Source of the DNA: Paracyclopina nana
Taxonomy: Eukaryota > Arthropoda > Copepoda > Cyclopoida > Cyclopettidae
Direction of reading: 5' to 3'
DNA length: 64,000 nt
Assembly: GCA_019096065.1 (NCBI GenBank)
Contig: JAGUCH010000009.1
Coordinates: forward strand, 6,148,001 to 6,212,000
Numbering within the stretch: position 1 is the stretch's first letter; each line of letters begins with the position of its first letter. Under the pieces are notes generated by a model. That model worked only from the letters and a program-made list of their open reading frames with translations. It was not told where the DNA came from and did no database searches. A program made the position numbers and the translations under genes. Positions 53,107 to 58,560 of this stretch are shown in pieces.

Positions 53107-54687
53107 GGAGAATGATGATGGTATCAACCAATAAAATTACTTACATTTGGAGTCACTTCCTTCAGCCACTCGTCCGCTTGCTCGTCAAAGTCGATTTTAC
53201 AGGCCAATCTCAAATCTTTGGCAGCTTCCAAGAAATTGCCCAACAGCCTGCAAATTGAATTGGATTATTCGAGCAATGCAATGGAGCTTTGATTTATCTG
53301 GCTTGAGAAATAATTCATTCATATTTTGTAAAAGAGCTTGAAAATCTTGTTGCCCAATGGTTTAAGCAATGATTTCAAATGTTAAGGTCCCAGGTTCGAG
53401 CCATGGTCACACTTCATTAACTAATAGAAGCGAAACGCAACTTATTGAAAGTTGTGTCATCCCAGGCTCTTTAATCTTCAAATGAGATCAAAAACCCATT
53501 GCATAAAAAGGGAATGAACTCATTTACTGAGAAGCTAGGCTTCGCAAGATTGCAGCATTGGGATTAACCAGTGAGCTCGACCCCTGAATTTTAGGGCAGC
53601 AGCGATATCTGGAGCGTGAAAACGGTTAAAAATCTTATTACACATTGGTTCAAGCAATGATCTCAAATAATATGGTCCCATGCCTGCTTCTAACTTAACA
53701 AAGCGATGGACAAATTATTTGAAAGTTATGTCATCACAAGCTCTGTGCAATACCCAAATGAGATCAAAAACCCAAATCATAAAAATGAATAGAACAATTG
53801 GTTTTGCAAAACTAGTTAGTTCATCGTTTGAACCATTGTAGCGCAATGGTTCAAGCGATGATTTCAGATGTTCAGGTCCCAGGTTCGAGCCATGGTCACA
53901 CCTAACTAACTAATAGAAGTGAAACGCAACTTTTTGAAAGTTGTGTCATTGCAGGCTCTGTAATCTTCCAACGAGATCTAAAATCCATTGCATAAAAAGG
54001 GAATGGACTCATTTACTGAGAAGCTAGGCTTCGCAAGATTGCAGCATTGGGATTCACCTGTGTGCTCGACCCCTGAATTTGTGGGCAGCAGCGTTATCCG
54101 GATTGATTTCGATGGCTCGATTGCAATCCCTGATGCAGGCATTTGGCTTTTTGATCTTCAAATAGCAAGCTCCTCGCTTGACGAATGGCATTGCAGACGT
54201 GGCATTGAGCTCGATGGCCTCCGTGAAGAGGTCAATGCTTCTTTGCCACTCGCCTTCGCTGAAGGCAGCCATGGCCTCACTCCGCTTGTCATTGAACTTG
54301 TCCATGTTCTCTTCGCTAACCTCCAACTCATCCGGATTGCCCATGGATTGAGGAGCATCGTTGTCAGACTCGATGACTCCTTCCATATCCAGATCAACAT
54401 CAGACTCCTCAGACTCAATGCTGGTGGGCTCTTCTTCCTCCATAGGTTCTTCTTTCGCTTTCGAGTCTTCAGTTGGTGGAGCTTTCTTCGACAAGGGTGG
54501 AATTGAACCACCAAGCGATTCCAGATACCTGAAATTGGAACAAATACCAAAAAAAAGGTGTATTTAATGCTTGGAAAACTCACTCTTTGAAAAATAAAAG
54601 GTCCTGATGGTGCAAAATGTCAGGGTTGGCCTTCAAGACCTTGACAAATGCCTGGAGCTGAGCCAAATGTTCCTTTGGAATGTTCAT
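37060..54687 (-). CDS. ST13: Hsc70-interacting protein Hip (ST13)
   Basis: Four exons on the minus strand: 54687-54584, 54528-54058, 53247-53145 and 37563-37060, giving 393 residues (human 369). Residues 1-45 are the Hip dimerisation domain ([18 protein letters not shown]), followed by an acidic stretch ([10 protein letters not shown]) and three TPR motifs (about 108-215; [58 protein letters not shown]). A highly charged helix ([19 protein letters not shown]) and an STI1/DP domain ([29 protein letters not shown]) follow. Hip binds the Hsp70 nucleotide-binding domain through its TPRs and stabilises the ADP state in the cytosol. Oddity: the Gly-Met-Pro-rich tract comes after the DP domain, whereas in human ST13 it comes before. 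The last intron is 15.6 kb and encloses the final exon of the opposite-strand sarcalumenin-like gene plus an LTR element. Confidence 0.95.
37640..37810 (+). repeat. Diverged duplicate of the region around the last sarcalumenin-like splice acceptor
   Basis: This segment (GCGTACTTTTTTGCTGGGAA ... ATTGTGATTTA ... GAGACCTCT ... CAACTTTTGAGCATGA ... GAATGGCCATGTTGTTTTAA) matches 38600-38708 joined to 52657-52715, the sequence that leads into the true acceptor TTGTTTCAG/GTTCGAG. Here the acceptor reads TTTTAAG/TTCTATT and the following exon-like part is degraded, so it is a dead or alternative copy. Confidence 0.75.
37930..38512. repeat. Inverted repeat remnant in the shared intron
   Basis: TAATATCTTCTGTGTCTTTT (near 37947) and its inverted match AAAGACACAGAAGATAATGA (near 38476) enclose further smaller inversions: TTTTCAGTTGAC (near 38037) with GTCAACTGAAAA (near 38110), and ATCGCTTCTTATTTACTG with CAGTAAATAAGAACCGAT (near 38401-38450). 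Nested hairpins of MITE type, decayed. Confidence 0.45.
38709..38945 (+). repeat. 5' LTR, 237 bp
   Basis: Ends are TATG...CATA, with a longer imperfect inverted terminal match (TATGAAGAAATGG against CCATTTCATCATA). It contains AATAAA at 38863-38868. Confidence 0.97.
38946..39307 (+). other. Element leader between 5' LTR and gag
   Basis: Non-coding leader. TGGCTCCCACGG two bases inside the LTR is placed like a primer-binding site; I cannot name the tRNA. No other structure recognised. Confidence 0.6.
39308..41200 (+). CDS. LTR element gag-like ORF (630 residues)
   Basis: Begins at ATG with a His/Glu-rich start, followed by a predicted coiled coil (about residues 40-90), a Ser/Arg/Pro-rich linker, a largely helical central region fitting a capsid, and a Cys/His cluster near the C-terminus ([10 protein letters not shown] ... 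[14 protein letters not shown]). The cluster is not the classical CCHC knuckle. Its end overlaps the next ORF in the -1 frame, the arrangement for which this family is known to use frameshifting. Confidence 0.9.
   Translation: MAESGAHHHDHHEETLENAIQNELLGIAARMAVPPNEVSQDRRAKLATNRKIEKLERNLLKMQENVDTSFSTITRALNDVHESNKAILQRMEPSPDSPPQDQPEPRRSRRSSVASSIRGDSRAPSPHANAGVAPLFQSLAYGTSNLLQGKTHKYEKSLKDLKEYARHNSVQNRVEMERDIIAAELRNDFLQLIPKLIQTQRIPCLKTVPFIPGSDTRESNALFVQLKRENLKEFPRLSKASPDVRHIIEAMAERHAGELTAKQFANLIIHQTNSQLKDTFTNIFKSHDDINEAIKEILESYCCSKRPDELLCEFYDSKIDTKKVDDSLTKIVEKARLAFPEQRNDALTKLVIDHVIPQLPSEVQKAVNLERTKIAELQKISPFVPPMDLNTFKNMVTSHPSMTKRVVKNLEAAPQAINNEHTTTASIKTGSSNHSNGHFAANNQIISEMKETNQLLMKTVAALENQPKTYPNEKGGYNRPQKSKLIVYKISDPKFSEIAAKFDNKGPLMNVLLMEIDSYERNTRKRGPKLKMLDDPHSRIPYKFDNLGRIIPENAPIDFPVFVETQPGKYRISLKTLERISISCARCGHLLCGFNAENCIYKSSTPSFNACSKCMQGFHLDHQCRAVPLN
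41176..45672 (+). CDS. LTR element pol ORF: protease, reverse transcriptase, RNase H, integrase
   Basis: 1,498 residues. In order: aspartic protease ([13 protein letters not shown]), reverse transcriptase (palm motif YSDD), RNase H ([18 protein letters not shown] region), integrase with an HHCC-type zinc site and a DD35E core ([22 protein letters not shown]), then a C-terminal tail. This domain order defines Ty3/gypsy rather than copia. An insertion of about 100 residues splits the RNase H region. The frame is open throughout. Confidence 0.96.
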   Translation: MSSSSFKLARPFPKTATVKEEISLVTFSDISLADIDTEDDDNPTISSSIEPDWLDSDAALEIASSLDYQEISQVSKVLTPDIILEGLDLPVINESPLKTALTTDFGLKVDFTVDSGAQVSILSVKTFQELPKDKYSLSNEQLTLVDVQKNEIPQYQCPIELTFKLQGFQFKHTFFIASSSNLLGLDFITTHNLQIIQQKGRTNLIISFEQRSEQKSLPSPEGLDSWASVDEIEVLPGLNEVTGTLDLPDGQYNLSIPRESPLKTVGSLSVRGGKFTTTMENKSTSRFPLSCNEIIGKVTTEDEATNQIDEETVEPTGFPCLITEEKDDRKMIIRDNHSHIDKSAVEDIISFIEKETPNLFSTHESDIGKIHEKFEIFFDIETTTEKPVYIKPYTLDPLREAQLADQLAELEKIGVLKKGFSPWAMPCFLVTKRNGTLRAVYNARELNKVTKPVKFPYKPINTIIEEISLANPKYFTTIDIASAFLSIPMTERAQKICAIVTNSGQWLPLRMIFGLSNAPSYYNYCMSRILDTADKSPCKSNFVCNYSDDVCLYSKSFELNIQQTKIILRTLYNAGIKLRPRKFQFAQKSIELLGKHLDQNGFSILPRHLSAVKNFKKPEDKHTLMSFIGLAQWNANLVYAFSEKLKPLTKLLRKDEDFAWGTEQDQAFDDIKNAIINSTTVYFVNYDEPLYLHYDSSLNAIAGYCYQIKSFSREEVSKWHEELYQEESLDSKSKLNTKHPVIPPSGKNNPGMVTLSPIDEALKQYESNLKTNNEELFIRDIRHEELDELEPISTYLQEKDKLHIICPVGFYSATLNKQQSRYTILELECLALVKSLEHFAHLLHGVPTTFVCGDNMALLWILKSSKLSPNPPPKLVRWCITISSMPFKCIFLHCQGKYNLCADAMTRNFPIVYKAVQNDGQLEPILITSPFKLGKVVTLNDLQEYLEKVYEEGFEPKFNGEQKLGTRKKDPKKTFSYIDSIPEKIQINYIGKKNPKHELAELLTLDNIAMEQEKDANIQKMRRNPPKGFAFEQNVLYKTVQNPDQSTQRSLIYIPDSLLGVLLAYLHLDCHIGGTSLARMAAMTHYHPKLFKSALNFTIQCYLCQLAKPNRLGKAKLKPISYGESPKGHTFSIDILEGYPEFYKSSKILVMIEYFTGYKIIVPVKNATGDEIAKIIEQYIIAVFSPPKVLISDGASNLVSSSKVRRLLEYYDIHPHVTMPYSPQAHSIVENAVQQVSNLIRILTNQLKLPWIKLLYLVQLSLNTRPSPRIGNISPIYAYFGVDHDRLRPVTEKDIVEPSTIKDIWKAHDAIIQEAINKNTQLKKQAREKIPGKDINYEPGTYVFMLDKRKHEKPKIWVRYHTSPYLVLKNLQNTCLLKSFNGVVFPAHKNLLKKCSPRFAELYGNLPLSVRFMLGSHFTLESLAPYMEIQKTPEFFDEDIFKPIEKGRVMTRGESKRLKEQEKAQSVNSQLPIIDQMFLDDEEEEQAMPYEPTVHFAE
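45749..47374 (+). CDS. LTR element third ORF, envelope-like membrane protein
   Basis: Starts at ATG 45749 with a signal-type hydrophobic segment ([11 protein letters not shown]), a Cys-containing ectodomain and one transmembrane helix near the C-terminus ([20 protein letters not shown]), then a basic, Ser-rich cytoplasmic tail. The layout is that of an envelope-type glycoprotein, but no family was recognised by sequence. Confidence 0.7.
   Translation: MSTRMKQLLWSLALATLLHNTSVTSTPFCKAYSIVSLSETLNQLHQLLEPLVDAISNQITDVETFAKGRIVNDKVYKLINVQDKFATSKLVCEIEKMTFIKPKGDFASVLKKIEAGVRDPPNFKFDDKKIWVNLQYDKRTDSYYFDGEPFPLYWGDNVENLSVKPTSFDENKCYRIVVPNNYDDNTIFVIEDVACRNGQALTLCEAAIPDNYEKYTSLRKVYSAELTTIKDNFPNGKELIQELNQADWCDQYQESNVDELFLDHPLQEVKNLLESTPPNMELIFDLLPNLVNDYVTADNIIQRLDNSAKSMDGNQICICDEEEKQNSAEINPPTTVINGSIPTKTKRPKVIKTLPADKPSINITEIFDKAKEKLPDWITKHTNPKVLDIIFSIIGGISGIVTLITSLFLVIRSCRKDGFMCHKRKRFVAFKVPANKASPKTTNRNETEMATFLPSKKDSSSEGENDKSDVYFVTQDSKSKKQMDNTKPSRPPRRSPRAKRSVKVIDVAHVHSIDPRRHSNYSCYTSEDEIQAASKIHPYYD
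47457..48824 (+). CDS. LTR element fourth ORF, coiled-coil membrane protein
   Basis: A hydrophobic start ([17 protein letters not shown]), two heptad-rich coiled-coil stretches, one transmembrane helix ([20 protein letters not shown]), a basic juxtamembrane stretch and an acidic tail with a direct 17-residue repeat ([15 protein letters not shown] twice). It could be a partner of the preceding ORF. Not recognised. Confidence 0.65.
   Translation: MSHYCTLSTKKIHYQIAKPQSHLLPRRSNMSPLQFFVITLRLISAIEAKSISEIEFLNNYVLNQQRLTTCLASEAELKENNQELKTKITTLTDQLDKCQTTYAAMITEEKENNKSTYLDPTADTDLEEQEALFQNISVASQDLINASSRLNPNQALRDVPCQRKVIILEKLYDYAKSKVEDMLITMSAQEERLNTEILNLQKDLSNQKVLNIELQATIASLEDVKTGTVPIYDELIGTPGFDTALRNNPTLTMWLTIPTSILVILALALFTYLLHKCSENNFFLLRQLGIRARKYVKRQDKKLRSRIQVRLTKMRKAKDSMENENFDEDILDPSKDILKSVEKSIIKNERKLEAMKHKKAKLMEMMPKPGNSPSTLPNTPTIHVETAVEVHVADDNNSDDVVETAVEVHVADDNNSDGNNVEDDDNIEVNTSSTEKIVADVTAASQVEKAQCKTD
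48825..49442. other. Element segment between the sense and antisense ORFs
   Basis: No convincing ORF on either strand. This is where transcripts from the two directions would have to end. Confidence 0.4.
49443..50929 (-). CDS. LTR element antisense ORF cluster (three frames, membrane-type)
   Basis: Three antisense frames follow one another: 50929-50441 (starts [13 protein letters not shown]; several hydrophobic helices, Arg-rich loops), 50347-50093 (starts [10 protein letters not shown]; one long hydrophobic helix) and 50054-49443 (hydrophobic start, then a polar Pro/Gly-rich tail; its first codon is not ATG). Splice-like GT and AG dinucleotides lie at their edges, suggesting one or more spliced antisense transcripts. 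Codon use looks less AT-rich than in pol. Not recognised. Confidence 0.5.
51249..51749 (+). CDS. LTR element small sense ORF near the 3' end
   Basis: About 166 residues from ATG 51249, with one hydrophobic helix near the start ([20 protein letters not shown]), then a polar region. Function unknown. Confidence 0.4.
   Translation: MHLLQLLLESTNLIMQTWLTLASFICMIIGAFTIVAKIISLRKMKKTQIIHVTIGISKILKAFNLVTFVEASSNSTIEYHGTLCRIIINYSFCNNYFHFLMDSSIKKINFICEPHSIEELILDIDELSRLKSIEDTVQKLYRLAFRGNSTTNRQRGLARHEARNRF
51819..52307 (-). CDS. LTR element antisense ORF next to the 3' LTR
   Basis: A 162-residue antisense frame, helical and charged, with an acidic C-terminus. The first codon of the open frame is not ATG; internal Met codons follow at once. 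It lies where an antisense promoter in the 3' LTR would first transcribe. Unrecognised. Confidence 0.4.
   Translation of the reverse strand: MSICIAYVDLLMMIHRLPMDELGNGDGVDQRSVNFRLEAASVVNTLKRIILSLKRRQYEEVCRYLKRSPIFRRKVRRALEKNLHIDLSYFRDLVLEDPNQIRAASSSKSGSGIMMETRESLEITISNMGDEDDQVEVVSREVMLCDEISLEYDTFENEKDDE
52420..52656 (+). repeat. 3' LTR, 237 bp
   Basis: Reads the same as the 5' LTR over its whole length. AATAAA at 52574-52579. Followed by the CTTT duplication. Confidence 0.97.
53130..53135 (+). terminator. Poly(A) signal of the sarcalumenin-like gene, on top of an ST13 splice donor
   Basis: AATAAA 24 bases after the stop codon at 53106. Cleavage 10-30 bases downstream would fall at about 53145-53165, inside ST13 exon 3 (53247-53145) on the other strand; the ST13 donor GTAAGT is read from 53144-53139. 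Confidence 0.7.
53341..54057. mobile_element. tRNA-derived SINE copies and a tandem duplication in ST13 intron 2
   Basis: Two near-identical copies, about 53345-53600 and 53838-54100, with a shorter diverged copy near 53640-53770. Each main copy has a pol III A box (TAGCGCAATGG at 53839-53849) and B box (GGTTCGAGCC at 53393-53402 and 53882-53891), typical of a tRNA-derived SINE. The right copy runs into the end of ST13 exon 2; the left copy carries a matching exon fragment (near 53555-53600) in which the donor GTGAAT is changed to GTTAAT with further mismatches, so it is a ghost of the exon end. Confidence 0.7.
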
Positions 54688-55318
54688 CGTGGATCAAGTC
54701 GGCAATTGCTGGATATTTCGATTTCCTCAAGCCCGAAATTGTGCTTATTCGCAATCAAAATCGCTTTGGTCACGCGTCTGGAGTTGCTGATGTAAACAAA
54801 TATTCACCAGCTGCGATTTGACGAGAAATGCCAAACTGCGCGTTTATTTGCGCGGAAAAAGCCGTTTTGGTAAACTGCAGAAAAATCTAGAAAGAATAAG
54901 ATTGTTTTTTAATTGTAAACACTTTGTGATATTTTTTATGATTTCATTTCAAAGTGCTTAAAACTGAATTTATGAATTGTGTGCCAAAATTAGAGCTTTT
55001 AACGACTTTATTGGCTTTTATAGCTAAAGTAAAAACAAAAACGTAGAAACTCGACTCTATTAAATTAGGGCAAAATGTAAAATTCCATCTTAATGAAAAA
55101 ATTAAAATATTATAATTTGATAATTTTGAATGGATGAAAATACAATTGAAAATTAAATAATTTGATATTATGTTCAAAGGTTCCGTTTTAGTGCGATTTA
55201 ATATAAAGAGTCGTCAAAATATTGTAGGATCGACTTGGTTTTTCGATCTCTCAGAGCAGTTTTTGAAGAATGAAGCGAAAACAAGAGTCAGTAGTTGTCA
55301 GAGTTTGAAGCCGAAAAC
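54688..55318. promoter_or_regulatory. Shared upstream region of divergent ST13 and the S28 peptidase
   Basis: The two start codons are 631 bp apart, head to head. The ST13 side (54830-54870) holds TTTGCGCGG, an E2F-like site, in GC-richer DNA; the middle is AT-rich. No TATA box is obvious on either side except weak TATAAAG (near 55203) before the peptidase. A bidirectional promoter is inferred from spacing only. Confidence 0.4.
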
Positions 55319-58259
55319 ATGGAAATAAGAACCTTGCTGGCCTTTTTGGCCTTTGCCTCCTTTGTCAGCCTTGCAAACGCAATTGAAGCTGTGGGAAATT
55401 CGCCTCAATCATTGTCATACCAATACCAAACAAAATGGTTTCGCCAAAGAGTGATTTGTTTACATTTATTTGGTTTTTTTTCATTTCATTTGACGCACTT
55501 TCCTTCATTTTCCAGATTGATCACTTCAGCTTTGCTCAAAATGGATTCTACAAGCAAAAGTATCTGATCAATGACACCTATTGGGACCAAGCCAGAGGTG
55601 GGCCCATTTTCTTCTACACTGGCAACGAAGGAAACATTGAAGCATTTGCTGAAAACTCTGTAACAACTTCAAATTTGAATTTCTTTTAGGATCTGCTAAT
55701 TAGTATGTTTTAGGGCTTCATTTGGGACTCTGCCCCACTTTTCAGCGCCTTGATCATATTTGCTGAGCATCGATACTATGGAGAAAGTTTGCCATTTGGC
55801 AACCAATCCTTGACTCCCAACCCTATGTACAATGGGTACTTGTCTTCGGAGCAGGCGTTGGCAGATTTCGCCAACTTGCTCACTTACATCAAATCGACTA
55901 CGAAGGGAGCTGAAAACTCACCGGTCATTGCTTTCGGAGGCTCTTATGGAGGAATGTTGGCAGCTTGGTTTCGCATCAAGTATCCTCACATTTGTGCTGG
56001 AGCAATCGCTGCATCTGCTCCAGTCGCTCAATTCGATGCTCCTTGCGATGCATTTGGAAGGATTGTCACTGCAGACTACACTGCTCAAGGCGAATTCTGC
56101 TCGCAAACCATCAGGAACTCGTGGGCGGCTATCGACAACGTGACTGCGACAAGTAAACTTAAGAGCAAAAAGCATAATGCAATGATTCAGTTCCGTGCCC
56201 TGGATCATCACAAAAGAAACCCATAATATTAAATGAACTTGATCAAAGATGAAATTTGGCCAGACATGGTCTAGTAAAGTTAACGATGTTTGGCCTCGAT
56301 CATCCTATGTAACTTGACAGCTTCAAGCCATCGACAACCGAGACAGCAACAAGTAAGCTTATTGGCTTGAGAGTTGAACGATATAGACATATTCAAAGGC
56401 TTGAAGCTGTCAAGTTGCGTAACTGGATTGGTGCCAAACATCGTTAACTTTTTTAGATCATGTCTGGCCAAATTTCATCTTTGATCAAGTTTATTTAACA
56501 TTATTGGTTTCTTTTGCACTGATCAAGGGCACCTAACTAAATCATCATTTTATGCTTTTTACTCTTGAATTATATATAGTTACATGGGTCAATGAAAGGA
56601 TGAACAAGCTTAAAGATTGCGTAAATGCTTTTCAAGGACATTTCATGTTATTGTTATGTCATTCCAGAAGAAGGACTTGATTGGATCAACAACGAGTTCA
56701 AGTTTTGCAAACCGCTCACAAGCAAGGATGATGTAACAAAGTTCAAGGGATATTTGAACAACTTGTGGACAAACATAGCGATGATGGATTACCCTTACCC
56801 GACAACTTTTCTCATGCCCCTCCCAGGCAATCCTGTCAAAGCTGCTTGCGAAGCCATCAATGCAAGGCTGATCATGTCGAATGAGACTGATCATAACAAG
56901 TTCATCATCGATGCCATAAATGGAGGAGTCGAACTCTACACCAATTACTCAGGTTTTAAAATCTTTTCAATTTAATAGTAAGAAAATATTGTTTTCATTT
57001 GCAATGCAGGCAATGCTCATTGTACTGATATGGATGATGAAGACTCGATTGGAGCCAATATGTGGGACTATCAAGCATGCACTGAAATGGTGATGCCAAT
57101 GTGCTTTGATGGCAAAAACGACATGTTCGAAAAGGCCCCCTGGAATTACACTGCCTATGCTGAGGACTGCAAGGCCAGATGGAAGGTGGAGCCAAGGCCA
57201 AGCATGGCTGATTTGATGTATGGATCAAAAGACTTGAATGCAGCCAGCAATATTATTTTCAGGTATTTAAAATCAGTTACAATCGGTCCAAATTTTAATC
57301 TTGTCATCAGCTGAGACTATGCCAAGTCCTCTGCCTGTCCCATTGATTTCCAGTGCCCAAATTCTACCAACAGGCCTTGGATTGGCCTGTTTGATGCTTT
57401 GCTTCACTTCTTTCATGAACATGGATTTGATTTTCGCAGGCAAAATCATTCGGGAGAAGACTGCGAAAATCACCCTTTCATCTTCTTCGTACCTGATGAT
57501 TTCATGCAATCTTGATTGCAGTGAGGCCTCACTTTCCTCCTTCAAAATGATGGCCTTCTCGTAGAAAATGTCCTTGTTGCCTAAAGTTCCAATGTAGTTA
57601 TTGACGTATTTCGACATATCCTTTGCAGACTTTTCTTCCACTTGTGACTTCTTCAGAGCATTGCTTTCCAGCAAAATTGGCTAGAAAAATCATCATTCGA
57701 TTACTGTTTTAAATTGCAATCGACAAGAAAAGCAATGAGGCCCAATTGGAAACTTGCAAGTTTGTTTTCAGCTCTCGAAACTGAAATCAATCCCAATTAC
57801 GAAAAGTTGTTTTATATTGAGAACTTGCTTTTTCGACAAGCAACAACACATTTGTTTTGTAAATTACCTTCAATTCCTCTTTGTCGAGCTTTTGTATAAA
57901 AATCAAGTCTGTCATGTTGGCCTTTCGAAGCTTCACTACTCAATGAATATTCCTTGAAGGGATAAGCGAAGAAGAAAGCTCATGATTTTTGTTTACGATT
58001 TTTCAGTAACGGTCTTCTGGATCCTTGGTCATCCGGAGGAATCATGAGGGACATCAACAAAAGTGTCGTGGCATTGGTGATTCCGGAAGGCGCTCATCAT
58101 CTGGATTTGCGAGGATCTGATCCAGAAGATCCTCAATCGGTGGTCAAGGCTCGTGACATTGAAAGGCAGTTCATCAAGAAGTGGATTGACCAAGCCAGAA
58201 AGCAGAAAAATTCGGGCCAGAAATTCGGGCCTGGACCTGAAAGTATCATAGTTGGATAA
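55319..58259 (+). CDS. S28 serine peptidase (lysosomal Pro-X carboxypeptidase / dipeptidyl peptidase 2 family)
   Basis: Exons 55319-55450, 55516-55659, 55714-56152, 56668-56952, 57010-57262 and 58007-58259 join in frame to 501 residues, the usual family length. Residues 1-20 are a signal peptide (TLLAFLAFASFVSLANA). Family motifs in order: RIDHFSF, GGPIFFYTGNEG, FAEHRYYGESLPFG, GGSYGG with nucleophile Ser169, AMMDYPYPT, WDYQACTE, SNGLLDPWSSGG with Asp423, and EGAHHLDLR with the catalytic His448/449. The triad is complete, so an active lysosomal or secreted enzyme cutting after or before proline is expected. The sequence mixes features of PRCP and DPP7, so I do not choose between them. Intron 3 holds a foldback repeat, and intron 5 hosts a small antisense gene. 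Confidence 0.94.
56158..56572. repeat. Foldback (inverted repeat) filling intron 3 of the S28 peptidase gene
   Basis: Left-arm blocks AAGAGCAAAAAGCATAA, AAAAGAAACCCATAATATTA, AACTTGATCAAAGATGAAAT, TTTGGCCAGACATG, GTTAACGATGTTTGGC and AACTTGACAGCTTCAAGCC return inverted up to 56572. Arms are about 170 bp and the loop about 70 bp. It occupies most of the 515-bp intron, beginning only a few bases after the donor. Confidence 0.85.
57273..57915 (-). CDS. Unknown small protein, nested antisense in an intron of the S28 peptidase gene
   Basis: Two exons on the minus strand, 57915-57868 (MTDLIFIQKLDKEELK) and 57680-57273, joined at AAG/GTAATT and TTTTTCTAG, give 151 residues. The whole gene lies within peptidase intron 5 (57263-58006). 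The protein has no signal peptide or transmembrane helix. It is mostly helical and charged, with KSAKDMSKYVNNYIGTL, EKAIILKEESEASLQSRLHE and a C-terminal GRIWALEINGTGRGLGIV that could be a beta hairpin. I do not recognise a family. Support is the clean splice, the start codon context and sustained non-repetitive coding composition. Its intron contains a CTGAAA-hairpin repeat. Confidence 0.58.
57720..57855 (+). repeat. CTGAAA-hairpin repeat inside the nested gene's intron
   Basis: GTTTTCAGCTCTCGAAACTG then ATTGAGAACTTGCTTTTTCG. It matches the reverse complement of 58425-58500. Confidence 0.6.
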
Positions 58260-58424
58260 TAACGTAACCCTTTTGTCAGATATCGTTACACTGAAGATTC
58301 TCATTATTATAGTATAATTCCTTTATACCTTTTAACAATGTACATGTACTATGATCAAATATATTTTTGGGACGAGTATTTTGACATTTATGTTGTGCTT
58401 TATCAATGATCGTTTTTAGGAAAA

Positions 58425-58560
58425 AAGCAAAATTCTCAATATTTAACAATTTCTTCAGTTTGAGATTGATTTCAGTTTCGAGAACTGAAAACAAATCTGG
58501 AAGTTATCAATTGTGCAATATTTAAAAGTGGGTTGATTTGATTTCTGGCACGCTAAATGA
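58425..58560 (-). repeat. CTGAAA-hairpin repeat downstream of the S28 peptidase
   Basis: TTTCAGTTTCGAGAACTGAA followed by AACAAATCTGGAAG, the family signature, in the orientation opposite to the copy at 57720. Confidence 0.6.

Noticed and set aside
53988-54506. 172-residue plus-strand frame
   Set aside because: It is the antisense reading of ST13 exon 2, whose TPR motifs are unmistakable on the minus strand.
55295-55318. Longer N-terminus for the S28 peptidase
   Set aside because: The upstream start would be TTG; ATG at 55319 begins directly with a good signal peptide.
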